Source: an uncultured Chlorobiota bacterium (GTDB lineage: Bacteria; Bacteroidota; Bacteroidia; Bacteroidales; JAADGE01). From it: 64,000 nt of DNA. A model generated the notes under the pieces. The model searched no databases. It saw nothing but the letters and a program-made list of their open reading frames with translations, and was not told where the DNA came from. Made by a program: the position numbers and the translations under genes. The stretch spans positions 17,748 to 81,747 of the forward strand of contig CAMZKL010000032.1 in the NCBI GenBank assembly GCA_947311255.1, in the 5' to 3' direction. Below are positions 55,737 through 63,820 of this stretch, in pieces; the stretch's first letter is position 1; the number at the start of each line of letters is the position of its first letter.

Positions 55737-57224
55737 ATGGACGATTTATTATCTTTTGACTTACCAACAAATTTTGCATCATTAATTAAAGTAATTGGAG
55801 TAGGAGGTGGAGGCAGTAATGCTGTTGACCATATGTTTAAACAAGGAATTGCAGGAGTAGATTTTATAATTACAAACACCGATTTTCAAGCACTTGCTAA
55901 AAGCCCTGTTGAAACAAAAATTCAACTTGGAAAAACATTAACAGAAGGTTTGGGTGCCGGAAATGAACCCGAAATTGGAAAAGAATCTGCAATAGAAGAC
56001 ATAGAAGAGGTAAAACTAAAAATAGGTACTGATACAAAAATGGTTTTCATAACTGCCGGAATGGGTGGAGGAACCGGAACAGGTGCTGCTCCGGAAATTG
56101 CAAAAGCTGCAAAAGAAATGGGAATTCTCACCGTAGGTATTGTTACGATTCCTTTTAAATATGAAGGCGAAAAAAGAATAAAATCTGCAATTGAAGGTAT
56201 TAATAAAATGGAAAAGCATGTTGATGCTTTATTGGTTATAAATAATGAAAAAATTAGAGAAATATACGGAAATCTTGGAGTAAGAGAAGCTCTTGGAAAA
56301 GCAGATCAAGTCCTAACAGTTGCTGCCAAAGGAATTGCAGAAATAATTACGCTTGAAGGATATATTAACGTGGATTTTGCTGATGTTAAGACAGTTATGA
56401 AAGAAAGTGGAATCGCAATTATGGGAACAGGTGAAGGAGAAGGCGAAACTAGAGCTGAAGATGCAGTTAAGGAAGCTATGAATTCTCCCCTACTCGACAA
56501 TACTGATATTAGAGGTGCTAAAAACATTTTACTAAATATTACATCAGGTAAAAACGAAGCTACATTGGATGAAACCGGATACATTAACGAATATGTTCAA
56601 AAAGCAGCCGGAAACAAAGCAGATTTAATTTGGGGAAGTACCATAAACGAAGATTTAGGAGATAAAATTACAGTTACAGTTATTGCAACAGGTTTTGGAA
56701 CCCATCAAGTTCCTGAACTATATATAGAAAAAAAACCGGAAACAACAGAAACTGACCAAAAGAAAAAAATAATAATTATTGGTGGAGAAAATAAACTAGC
56801 CGAAGAAGATAACTTTTATGAAAATCATACACGAAAAGAACCAAAAATTAAAATTATAAAAGATACTGAAAACGAAATACAAACAGACGAATACAAAGAA
56901 GTATATAAAATTGAAGACAATTCTCCTCCAAAAACAGAAAAAACTAATAAAGAAGAAACTGAATTTGAATTTGTTGAAACTTCTGCTCCCGAAGTTGATA
57001 TAATTGAAGAAGAAACCACAGAAACAAATGAATTTCAGGCTGAAACATACAAAAATAATTTAGAAAACTTAGAAAATACTCCTGCTTTTAAAAGAAAGGG
57101 AATAAAATTAAAACAAGACAACTATTCTAGCAATAGAGAATACTCAAGAATAACACTTTCTGAAATAGATGGAGAAATTGAAATAAATCAAAACAATAAA
57201 TATTTACATGACAAGGCAGACTAG
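55737..57224 (+). CDS. ftsZ: Cell-division tubulin homologue FtsZ
   Basis: 495 residues. GTP-binding GVGGGGSNAVDHM near residue 20 and the tubulin signature GGGTGTGAAPEIA near 109-121, with the T7 loop in NVDFADVKTVM. The globular part ends near residue 325. A long, acidic, low-complexity linker (about 330-440; rich in Glu, Thr, Lys) leads to a conserved-looking end with TPAFKRKGIKL. FtsZ forms the cytokinetic ring. It is longer than the E. coli protein (383) because of the linker. Confidence 0.97.
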   Translation: MDDLLSFDLPTNFASLIKVIGVGGGGSNAVDHMFKQGIAGVDFIITNTDFQALAKSPVETKIQLGKTLTEGLGAGNEPEIGKESAIEDIEEVKLKIGTDTKMVFITAGMGGGTGTGAAPEIAKAAKEMGILTVGIVTIPFKYEGEKRIKSAIEGINKMEKHVDALLVINNEKIREIYGNLGVREALGKADQVLTVAAKGIAEIITLEGYINVDFADVKTVMKESGIAIMGTGEGEGETRAEDAVKEAMNSPLLDNTDIRGAKNILLNITSGKNEATLDETGYINEYVQKAAGNKADLIWGSTINEDLGDKITVTVIATGFGTHQVPELYIEKKPETTETDQKKKIIIIGGENKLAEEDNFYENHTRKEPKIKIIKDTENEIQTDEYKEVYKIEDNSPPKTEKTNKEETEFEFVETSAPEVDIIEEETTETNEFQAETYKNNLENLENTPAFKRKGIKLKQDNYSSNREYSRITLSEIDGEIEINQNNKYLHDKAD

Positions 57225-57254
57225 TTCAAAGAAAAATTAAAAAATCCGGTTTTT

Positions 57255-57262
57255 TATCTTTG
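57255..57262 (+). promoter_or_regulatory. -7 box of the restriction-modification remnant
   Basis: TATCTTTG 18 bases before the ATG at 57281. It survives although the gene is broken. Confidence 0.5.
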
Positions 57263-57280
57263 TTTCTTTAACAAGAAAAT

Positions 57281-57556
57281 ATGTCGTTATTCTGGAAATC
57301 AGTAACAAATAAATACCTCAAAAATCTTTATGCCCAGAAAGCAGATAAGGCTTTTGAGAATTTTCAAAAATTCTATGGTAATAAATTAAAGATTGCATAA
57401 TATCATGCAACTAACAGAAGAAAATTACCAAGAAGGATTTTTGCGTGAAATTTTTTTGGACACTTTGGGTTATACCATAAATCCTGATAAAAATTATAAC
57501 CTTACAACAGAATTTAAAAACCTAAATGATGTTCGAAAAGCAAACGGGGCAATTCT
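57281..57556 (+). pseudogene. Truncated, frameshifted N-terminus of a type IIG-like restriction-modification gene
   Basis: The first frame reads from the ATG at 57281 to a stop at 57398 (39 residues, MSLFWKSVTNKYLKNLYAQ and on to GNKLKIA). If the T at 57398 is removed, it continues without a break as NIMQLTEENYQEGFLREIF, then LGYTINPDKNYNLTTEF and ANGAIL. This resembles, from memory, the N-terminus of Eco57I-type fused nuclease-methyltransferases, ahead of the nuclease active site. Everything after residue about 92 is lost, and an inverted-repeat element begins at 57557. So at least two damaging events occurred: a one-base insertion and a truncation. The family call should be confirmed by a protein search. 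Confidence 0.65.
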
Positions 57557-57697
57557 GAGTCCACTCCAAAAAGTGTCGGTGTGAATATTTTTGCAAAATG
57601 GCAGTAATATTATTGTCTTATAATCAACCAATTAACAAATTCACACCGACACTAAATAGGTCATTTCACGTTTTTTTATACTTTTAGGAGTGAACTC
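57557..57697. mobile_element. 141-base inverted-repeat element (MITE-like or IS remnant)
   Basis: Ends are GAGTCCACTCCAAAAAG (57557-57573) and its near-complement CTTTTAGGAGTGAACTC (57681-57697), 15 of 17 matching. Inside is a second, perfect 15-base inverted repeat: AGTGTCGGTGTGAAT (57572-57586) against ATTCACACCGACACT (57639-57653). There is no transposase frame and no clear target duplication. It ends 9 bases from the ddl stop and could also terminate transcription. I cannot assign it to a named IS family. Confidence 0.68.
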
Positions 57698-57706
57698 AAA
57701 TAATAA

Positions 57707-58696
57707 CTATTTACCCAGAACATCATCAATAAGTAAATTCATAACTTCTTTTATTGTCATGCCTGCTTTTTTTATCATTTGTGGCACAAGACTTTCGTTG
57801 GTCATGCCAGGAATTGTATTTGCTTCAAGAAACCAAAACTCTCCATTTTTTAAAATAAAATCCATACGAACAATTCCTTTGCAATTTAAGGCATCATAAA
57901 GTTCAGATGTTATGTTTTGGCATTTTTCTGTTAATTCATCAGATATTCTTGCGGGAATAATTTCTTCTGAAAAGTTAGGATCGTATTTTGCCTGATAATC
58001 AAAGAATTCATTTTTAGGAACGATTTCCACTAAAGGTAATTTATATTCACTATACTTAGTTTTAAAAATCCCACATTGAATTTCATCACCTTCAATATAT
58101 TCTTCAATAATAACCTCGTCACTTTCTTTAAAAGCAATTTTAATTGCTGCATCTAAATCTTCTTTTTTCTTAACTTTAGTAATTCCAAAACTTGAACCTC
58201 CTGCATTTGGTTTTACAAAACAAGGAAGTCCTAGTTCTTTTATAATTTCATTGGCATTATATTCTGTGCCTTTTCTTAAAAGAGCAGATTTTGAAATATT
58301 AACAAAATCAAAGTTATTTAAAAATGTATTGCAATAAAACTTGCTAAATGTTAATGATGAGGCTAGAACTCCACTTCCAACATAGGGCATTCCAATAAGG
58401 TCAAAATATCCTTGCAATAACCCATCTTCGCTAGGCGTTCCATGAATTGCTGATATTACAAAATCAAACTTTTCTTTTTGTCCTCTGTCTGTAAAACTAA
58501 AATCATTTTTATGAATTATTAATCCGCAATTTAGGTTGTTTATTAGTGTCCATTCATCACCTTTTATTTGAACTGTATAAACATTATATCTTTCTTTATC
58601 AATTTCATTAGCAATTGTTTCTGCCGATTTTAAAGAAATAAAATATTCCGAAGAATTTCCGCCTGCAAGAACGGCTATATTTTTTTTATTTGTCAT
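57707..58696 (-). CDS. ddl: D-alanine--D-alanine ligase
   Basis: 329 residues, ATP-grasp. N-terminal AVLAGGNSSEYFISLKSA, central FVKPNAGGSSFGITKV and the C-terminal metal-binding segment FLEANTIPGMTNESLVPQM are present. It makes the D-Ala-D-Ala end of the peptidoglycan stem. It lies just past the dcw cluster but on the opposite strand, so it is functionally but not transcriptionally linked. Confidence 0.95.
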   Translation of the reverse strand: MTNKKNIAVLAGGNSSEYFISLKSAETIANEIDKERYNVYTVQIKGDEWTLINNLNCGLIIHKNDFSFTDRGQKEKFDFVISAIHGTPSEDGLLQGYFDLIGMPYVGSGVLASSLTFSKFYCNTFLNNFDFVNISKSALLRKGTEYNANEIIKELGLPCFVKPNAGGSSFGITKVKKKEDLDAAIKIAFKESDEVIIEEYIEGDEIQCGIFKTKYSEYKLPLVEIVPKNEFFDYQAKYDPNFSEEIIPARISDELTEKCQNITSELYDALNCKGIVRMDFILKNGEFWFLEANTIPGMTNESLVPQMIKKAGMTIKEVMNLLIDDVLGK

Positions 58697-58734
58697 GTTC
58701 TTTTTGTGTTCTTTATTTTCCTCAAAAATATAAA

Positions 58735-59322
58735 TTATTTATTAATTACAATTTTTTCTAAACTTCTTTTGGGAACATAATGGTTTTGTTTTTCGTCTCT
58801 CCAATAATTATAGTCTCCATTTTTAGGCATTTTTTTAAGAATAACTTCTTCCTTTGCTTTTCCAATGGCAATAACTAATAAAATTTCAAGATGTTCTGGC
58901 AAATTTATAAGTTCTCGTAAGGGTTTTCTTTTTATTGCTGCAATCATGCAAGTGCCAAAACCTTTTTCGCTTGCACCCAGTGTAATTGATTGTGCAACAA
59001 TTCCGCTTGCAACTTCATGATATGCTTTTGCCCCTTCTTTTATTAATGAATTATCGCCTAAGATTATAATATAAGCAGATGGTCTTTCTCCTTTTTTGGG
59101 AGCATGCCAATTTGGTAAAGCAGCTGCCCAAGCTAAAGTTGTAAATATGTCTTTATTAACGTCTTCTGTATTTGAAAAATAAAACTTCAATGCTTGTTGA
59201 TTTCTTGGCGAAGATGATAAACGTGCTAGTTCAATAAAAGACAATAAGTCTTCACTTGAAATTTTTACATCTTCGTAAAAACGGCGATAAGTTCTATTTT
59301 GTTTTATTAAATCATGTAGCAT
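58735..59322 (-). CDS. Nitroreductase-family flavoprotein
   Basis: 195 residues of the FMN-dependent nitroreductase fold. Visible: NRTYRRFYED and SSPRNQQALKFYF at the N-terminus (phosphate and isoalloxazine contacts), GIVAQSITLGASEKGFGTCMI and LLVIAIGKAKEE near the end. The natural substrate cannot be read from sequence. It lies 38 bases upstream of ddl on the same strand. Confidence 0.86.
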   Translation of the reverse strand: MLHDLIKQNRTYRRFYEDVKISSEDLLSFIELARLSSSPRNQQALKFYFSNTEDVNKDIFTTLAWAAALPNWHAPKKGERPSAYIIILGDNSLIKEGAKAYHEVASGIVAQSITLGASEKGFGTCMIAAIKRKPLRELINLPEHLEILLVIAIGKAKEEVILKKMPKNGDYNYWRDEKQNHYVPKRSLEKIVINK

Positions 59323-59336
59323 ATTTATATATTGAG

Positions 59337-59369
59337 AGACCTGCCAAGTCTTAAAGACTTGGCAGGTCT
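59337..59369. repeat. 33-base perfect palindrome (REP-like)
   Basis: Arms of 16 bases, 59337-59352 and 59354-59369, around a single A at 59353. The core reads CTGCCAAGTC/GACTTGGCAG. Neither strand has a T run after it, so it is not a typical terminator. From memory, similar palindromes occur scattered between genes in Bacteroidota genomes. It lies between the peptidase and nitroreductase genes. Confidence 0.7.
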
Positions 59370-59376
59370 TATAAGT

Positions 59377-60645
59377 TTAAAAAGAATTAACAAAATCAAT
59401 AAGAAGTAAACTTAAATCATTAAAATTTGTAAAAGGAAGTAGGTTTGCAGGTTTGTCATTAATGTTATGATATTCTTTATATTCACCAAGTGTGTATATG
59501 AAGAATGATTTTACGCCTTTATCATAAAAAAAATAATGATCGCTATTTGCTGCTGCTCCTCTAATTTTAACTTCTGGCAAATAATTATTTTCGGTATTTA
59601 TTTTTACTAATTTATTAAACTCTTCTTTAAAAATAGAACCATTTACAACTTTAATTCCTTTATCTCCGCTTCCAACCATATCAAGATTCAGTAAAAATTT
59701 AATTTTGCCTAAAGGGAAAAGAGGATTTTCAGTATAATATTTTGAGCCAAGTAAACCAAGTTCTTCTCCACTAAAAAACATAAATACAATATTATATTTT
59801 GGCTTTTTTTCTTTTGAAAAGTATTTTGCAAGATTTAAAACCATTGCAATTCCGCTTCCATTATCATTTGCACCAGGGAAATATGTATTTAAACCCATGT
59901 GTCCAATGTGGTCATAATGAGCTGTTAACACAATACTTGTGTCCGACTTCCCTTTTATATATGCTATAATGTTTTGAGTTTTATAATTTTTAAGGAACTT
60001 ACTTTCAATATTAAAATTAACAGTGTTAACTTTGTTTGGCAATGCTTTTCTTTTAAGAATTATTATAGGAAAATCTTTTTGAATTTGCGATGGGATATAG
60101 GTTAAATTTCCATCTTCAATTTTAATAATTGCTTTTGCTTTTAAAACATTTCTTTCAGTAATGAGATTATAAGCATTTGAAAAACTTTTGTCATTTAGTC
60201 CTAATGTATCAATTAATACAACTTTATTTGATAAATTTTGGGTAATAAATGTTCTTAATTTAAGACTGTCATTTATAATGTTTTTTTTAAGTTCAATAAC
60301 TTTATATTTTCCTAAAATTGAAGGAGATGATGCAGATATTAAATAATCTTTTCCTGCTTTTAAGGATTTATTATTAATTATAAGTTCATTTCTTCCACAA
60401 AGTGTATTTGTGTTAAGTGTGTAATTTTGAATATAACTTTTTGAGAACTTTTTAAGCCTGTTTCTTTTTAATTGAGAAATTATATAATCTGCAGCTTTTT
60501 TATCGCCACCCATTCCATATCCTCGTCCGTGAAATTCTGGAGAGCATACTGTGTTTACGATTTCTTCTGCATAATCTGTATTTTGAGCAAAGTTTTGTTC
60601 AAAACTTGATAATAAGATTATTATTAGAAATAAGTGGAACTTCAT
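59377..60645 (-). CDS. Secreted M28 family metallopeptidase
   Basis: 422 residues with a signal peptide (cleavage near FAQ, residue 21). Zinc-aminopeptidase ligands are all visible: LTAHYDHIG (His), GANDNGSG (bridging Asp), SGEELG (Glu pair), NLDMVG (Asp) and SDHYFF (His). An apical/PA-like insert occupies about residues 90-200. It would release amino acids from peptides in the periplasm or outside. It is divergent from tdk, with overlapping promoters. Confidence 0.9.
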   Translation of the reverse strand: MKFHLFLIIILLSSFEQNFAQNTDYAEEIVNTVCSPEFHGRGYGMGGDKKAADYIISQLKRNRLKKFSKSYIQNYTLNTNTLCGRNELIINNKSLKAGKDYLISASSPSILGKYKVIELKKNIINDSLKLRTFITQNLSNKVVLIDTLGLNDKSFSNAYNLITERNVLKAKAIIKIEDGNLTYIPSQIQKDFPIIILKRKALPNKVNTVNFNIESKFLKNYKTQNIIAYIKGKSDTSIVLTAHYDHIGHMGLNTYFPGANDNGSGIAMVLNLAKYFSKEKKPKYNIVFMFFSGEELGLLGSKYYTENPLFPLGKIKFLLNLDMVGSGDKGIKVVNGSIFKEEFNKLVKINTENNYLPEVKIRGAAANSDHYFFYDKGVKSFFIYTLGEYKEYHNINDKPANLLPFTNFNDLSLLLIDFVNSF

Positions 60646-60653
60646 ATTTTGTA

Positions 60654-60670
60654 TATTTTTGTCAAAGTTA
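60654..60670. promoter_or_regulatory. Divergent -7 boxes for tdk (+) and the M28 peptidase gene (-)
   Basis: Plus strand TATTTTTG at 60654-60661 (31 bases before tdk); minus strand TAACTTTG at 60670-60663 (17 bases before the peptidase ATG). The boxes are one base apart, so the two polymerases would compete. Confidence 0.5.
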
Positions 60671-60692
60671 AACTATTTTAAAAAGAATTAAT

Positions 60693-61262
60693 ATGTTTTT
60701 GGAAGAAAAAGTTAGAAAACAAGGTTGGATTGAAGTTATTGCAGGTTCTATGTTTTCTGGAAAAACCGAGGAGTTAATTAGGCGAATGAAGCGTGCAAAA
60801 ATTGCCCAGCAAAAAACAATGATTTTTAAACCTAAAGTAGATACAAGATATTCTGAGGATAAAGTAGTTTCTCATAATGCAAATTCAATAGATTCTATCC
60901 CTGTAGCTAAGGCACAAGACATTCTACAATTAGCAAATGGCTATGAGGTTATAGGAATTGATGAGGCTCAATTTTTTAGCGACATTTTAGTTGAGGTTTG
61001 TAATCGTCTTGCTGATAAAGGAATACGAGTGATTGTGGCAGGTTTGGATATGGATTTTGCAGGAAAACCTTTTGGTCCAATTCCTCGTTTATTTGCTATT
61101 GCAGAATATGTTTCAAAAGTTCATGCAATTTGTATGCGTTGTGGAAATCTTGCCCAATATTCTCACCGTTTATCGGATAATGATAAGCAATTTCTTCTTG
61201 GAGAAAAAGATATGTATGAGCCTCTTTGCAGAAAATGTTATAATAAAGCAAAGGCAATTTAA
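60693..61262 (+). CDS. tdk: Thymidine kinase
   Basis: 189 residues, type II tetrameric thymidine kinase. P-loop GSMFSGKT (18-25), DEAQFF with the catalytic glutamate, AGLDMDF, and zinc cysteines in CMRC (about 146) and CRKC (about 179). It phosphorylates thymidine for salvage. Length and motifs are typical. Confidence 0.96.
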   Translation: MFLEEKVRKQGWIEVIAGSMFSGKTEELIRRMKRAKIAQQKTMIFKPKVDTRYSEDKVVSHNANSIDSIPVAKAQDILQLANGYEVIGIDEAQFFSDILVEVCNRLADKGIRVIVAGLDMDFAGKPFGPIPRLFAIAEYVSKVHAICMRCGNLAQYSHRLSDNDKQFLLGEKDMYEPLCRKCYNKAKAI

Positions 61263-61560
61263 CAGTTCGTTAGGGGCATTCATGAAATAACTAATTGTTT
61301 TAAACTAAGCTAAATAGTTAAACTACTTAAGAAAAAATAAAAAATCAGCCCATAAAATGAATTGTTCTTGTATTTTCTAAAAGTCCATTTTTAGTACTTG
61401 TGGCAGTAGTCAATAGTCCATTAAATTTAAAAAATACTAAAATGATAAAAGGACTAAAGTCCTATTATTATAGTGTTTACCAACTTCCCGACTTAAAAAC
61501 AATAACCGCACAAACCGCTCACTGATAGGGAGTTGCAAAAGCCCGCCTAACTGTTGAGTA
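61263..61560. other. Gene-free region with REP-like sequence
   Basis: About 300 bases between convergent genes. No coding frame or tRNA is supported. A small hairpin AGGACT-AA-AGTCCT is at 61450-61463, followed by a linker similar to that in the right-edge repeats (AAAGTCCTATTATTATA). Confidence 0.5.
61450..61463. repeat. Hairpin AGGACT/AGTCCT, probable decayed REP-like unit
   Basis: Six-base arms around AA. The following AT-rich linker shares the words AAAGTCCT and TATTATTATA-like sequence with 63629-63645. Too degraded to define further. Confidence 0.4.
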
Positions 61561-63381
61561 TTATTTTAAAATAGTTAAAGAGTCTTGAATTTTCTTTATT
61601 TGTGTATTCAAATTCTGTAAGCTAAGTTTACTGTTTTCTAAATCGCTTAAAATATTTTGTTTTGTATCCGAAAACTTACACTTTAAATCTTTAAAAAGGC
61701 TTTGATAATAATTAATACCCTTTTCGAGATTAGAAGAAAAGGAGTTTAAATATTTTGCTTGTTTTTTTGTAACATTATCTTTAGTTTCCTGTATCTTATT
61801 TTTTAAGTAGTCAATATAAAGGCCTAATTCTTTAACATACATATTAGGTCTGTCATTTCTTTTTATAACATTTGTTCTGCCGTAAATATGGCCAATCATT
61901 TCTTTTAAACTCATTTCTTTTGAAAAATAAGCCATATTTGGACCAGGACAAACAGAAACCCCCTCACCTTCAACTTTAGTATTTATATTATTTGCTTTTA
62001 ATGCCGAAGTTCCTAAACCAACACAAATACATGACTTCTCTACAATTTTATCAAATCTACTATTGTACTCTTCTTTACTTAGATTTTCTAATTTTAACTC
62101 TTTAATTTTTTTAAACTGATATTTTATTGAAGCTGAACAAATGTTTTTTCCGGTATCTGACTTTCCTAAAGCTAAATATTCTTTGGGGCAAGCACTTCCT
62201 GGCCTGCCTTGTTCAATAAAAGATTGTTTTTCAATATCTTTAGTGTTGTTTTTCAGACTATTAAAAGGAACTCCCAAAGGCGAAATATCACTTAGGTATA
62301 AATCATCTTCTTCTGCAATAACTAATTTGTTTAATGTTTCATTATCAATGCTTGTGGCTTCAGGAACTAACATAAACGGACTTCCCCAACCAACAGAATC
62401 CATTCCATAATAATCTATAAGAAAATCGTGTTCTTCTGTAGTCCCAACACCTCCTTGAGCTGTAATTTTTAAAGGTAAAATATCATTAGGTACAGTTTTA
62501 TTTTTTTCAGAAAGTGAACTTACAAGAATTTCATATATAGATTTTATAAGTTCATCTCTATTTTGTTTAAATTCTTCTAAAATAGGACCTAAAAGAAATC
62601 CTTCAGTAGCAAATGCATGCCCACCACAATTTAAACCCGATTCTATTCTGTATTCTGAAACCCACAAGCCTTTCTTTGCCAGAAATTTACCTTGTATAAG
62701 TGCTGACCTATAGTCGCTAACTTTTAAAACTATTTTCTTTTTAATAAATCCGCTTTTATTAGGAAAGAAGTCTTCAAATTGTTCAATGTAGCTATAAAGT
62801 CTTGGGCTCATTCCTGCAGACAATATCATTGAAGAAGATAAATCACTATTTGCAAAACCACGAAGTGCCGCATGAGCATCATTATATTTAATAGGGAGCT
62901 TTTCGCCTTTTGAGTAATTATCTTTATCAATTTTAGTCATTATGTTTACATCAATACTGCCAATTGACAAATTATTTTTTACCCAATCACTAATTTTATT
63001 TAAGTTAAAATGTTTGTTAGTTAAGGTTTTAAACTCATTTTTAATTTTAGAACTATCGGGTAATAAATTAATATATTCTTTTAGTTCATTAGCTTTCTCA
63101 GAAGTTGCACTTTTTAAATCTTCAAACTTCTTTTTAGAAATATCATTTATAAGATTTAAATATGATGTAATTCTTTTTGCTCTAAAATCTTCAATTTTAT
63201 CAGAAATTTCATTATAATGAACTTCAAATTTTTCACAATATACTTTCCTTAATTTCTCTAGTAGTATATCATCAACCAAGGAAACAACAGAGTCTATTCC
63301 GTATTGAGCAACCTTTACAGGTGTGTCAAGTGTATATCCTATTCCTAAAACTGGGATGTGGAATGAATGATTTTGTTTCAT
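61561..63381 (-). CDS. Large NPD/nitronate monooxygenase-like flavoprotein candidate
   Basis: 606 residues from the ATG at 63381; an earlier in-frame start at 63462 would run through a -7 box. The start HIPVLGIGYTLDTPVKVAQYG (split at DTP) looks like the first strand of the NPD/FabK FMN barrel. A charged coiled-coil insertion follows at about 35-120. GLNCGGHAFATEG (about 250) resembles the NPD loop with its His, and ITAQGGVGTTEEHD (about 312) with VGWGSPFML (about 333) resembles the FMN phosphate loop. Cysteines at about 400 (ACPK), 415-420, 450 (CIC) and 478 (CPGP) may hold a metal cluster. The end is another coiled coil. Substrate unknown; the barrel call is inferred. Confidence 0.55.
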   Translation of the reverse strand: MKQNHSFHIPVLGIGYTLDTPVKVAQYGIDSVVSLVDDILLEKLRKVYCEKFEVHYNEISDKIEDFRAKRITSYLNLINDISKKKFEDLKSATSEKANELKEYINLLPDSSKIKNEFKTLTNKHFNLNKISDWVKNNLSIGSIDVNIMTKIDKDNYSKGEKLPIKYNDAHAALRGFANSDLSSSMILSAGMSPRLYSYIEQFEDFFPNKSGFIKKKIVLKVSDYRSALIQGKFLAKKGLWVSEYRIESGLNCGGHAFATEGFLLGPILEEFKQNRDELIKSIYEILVSSLSEKNKTVPNDILPLKITAQGGVGTTEEHDFLIDYYGMDSVGWGSPFMLVPEATSIDNETLNKLVIAEEDDLYLSDISPLGVPFNSLKNNTKDIEKQSFIEQGRPGSACPKEYLALGKSDTGKNICSASIKYQFKKIKELKLENLSKEEYNSRFDKIVEKSCICVGLGTSALKANNINTKVEGEGVSVCPGPNMAYFSKEMSLKEMIGHIYGRTNVIKRNDRPNMYVKELGLYIDYLKNKIQETKDNVTKKQAKYLNSFSSNLEKGINYYQSLFKDLKCKFSDTKQNILSDLENSKLSLQNLNTQIKKIQDSLTILK

Positions 63382-63450
63382 ATTATATTTTTTATAACTA
63401 CATATTATAATGTATGCAGTCTGAATTGTAATGTTTATTATTATTTGCGG

Positions 63451-63458
63451 CAAATGTA
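63451..63458 (-). promoter_or_regulatory. -7 box upstream of the NPD-like gene
   Basis: TACATTTG on the minus strand, 69 bases before the ATG at 63381. It favours that start over 63462. Confidence 0.4.
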
Positions 63459-63543
63459 ACAATATTTATCATTGTATGCACTTTGCTGCATTAAACTTGG
63501 AGGTTTTAAGATTATTTAACAATTAAAATAGTTATTTTATGTA

Positions 63544-63637
63544 CTAAGACACTTTAAGTTAATATATAATGCAGGAATAAACCGCAAAGCGGTTTAACAT
63601 TAATAACCGCAGGTATCAACCTGTGACACAAAGTCCT
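63544..63637 (+). repeat. Multi-hairpin repeat, copy A (5' part only)
   Basis: Starts with CTAAGACACTTTAAGT. Stem 1 AAACCGC-AAA-GCGGTTT (63579-63595), linker AACATTAATAACC, stem 2 CGCAGGT-ATCA-ACCTGTG (63608-63625, with one G-U). The unit then stops and meets copy C tail to tail. It has about 15 extra bases between the start word and stem 1. Confidence 0.72.
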
Positions 63638-63807
63638 AATAATACACAACAACACTGAAAGTATTGAATTATTTACGTATATTACTTTTGTTCTAGCCTT
63701 TTAGGCTTAGTTCTGTCTATTGTCTATTTTTCCACAAGTTCCATCTGTGATTATTATGTTAAATCCTGTTAGGATTTTTTTTAGCTTAAATTGTCTTAAT
63801 ATGCAAA
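63638..63807 (-). repeat. Multi-hairpin repeat, copy C (inverted)
   Basis: Read on the minus strand it begins GCATATTAAGACA and has stem 1 AAATCCT-AAC-AGGATTT (63777-63761), linker AACATAATAATC, a weak stem 2 (CACA/TGTG), stem 3 AGCCT-AAA-AGGCT (63707-63695) and stem 4 CAATACT-TTC-AGTGTTG (63666-63650). The order is the same as in copy B. Confidence 0.75.
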
Positions 63808-63820
63808 ATAATTTTTTTAT

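Noticed and set aside
57223..57263. Weak hairpin after ftsZ as a terminator
   Set aside because: Stem is almost only A-T with a large asymmetric bulge; it overlaps the -7 box of the next remnant, so support is too poor to list.
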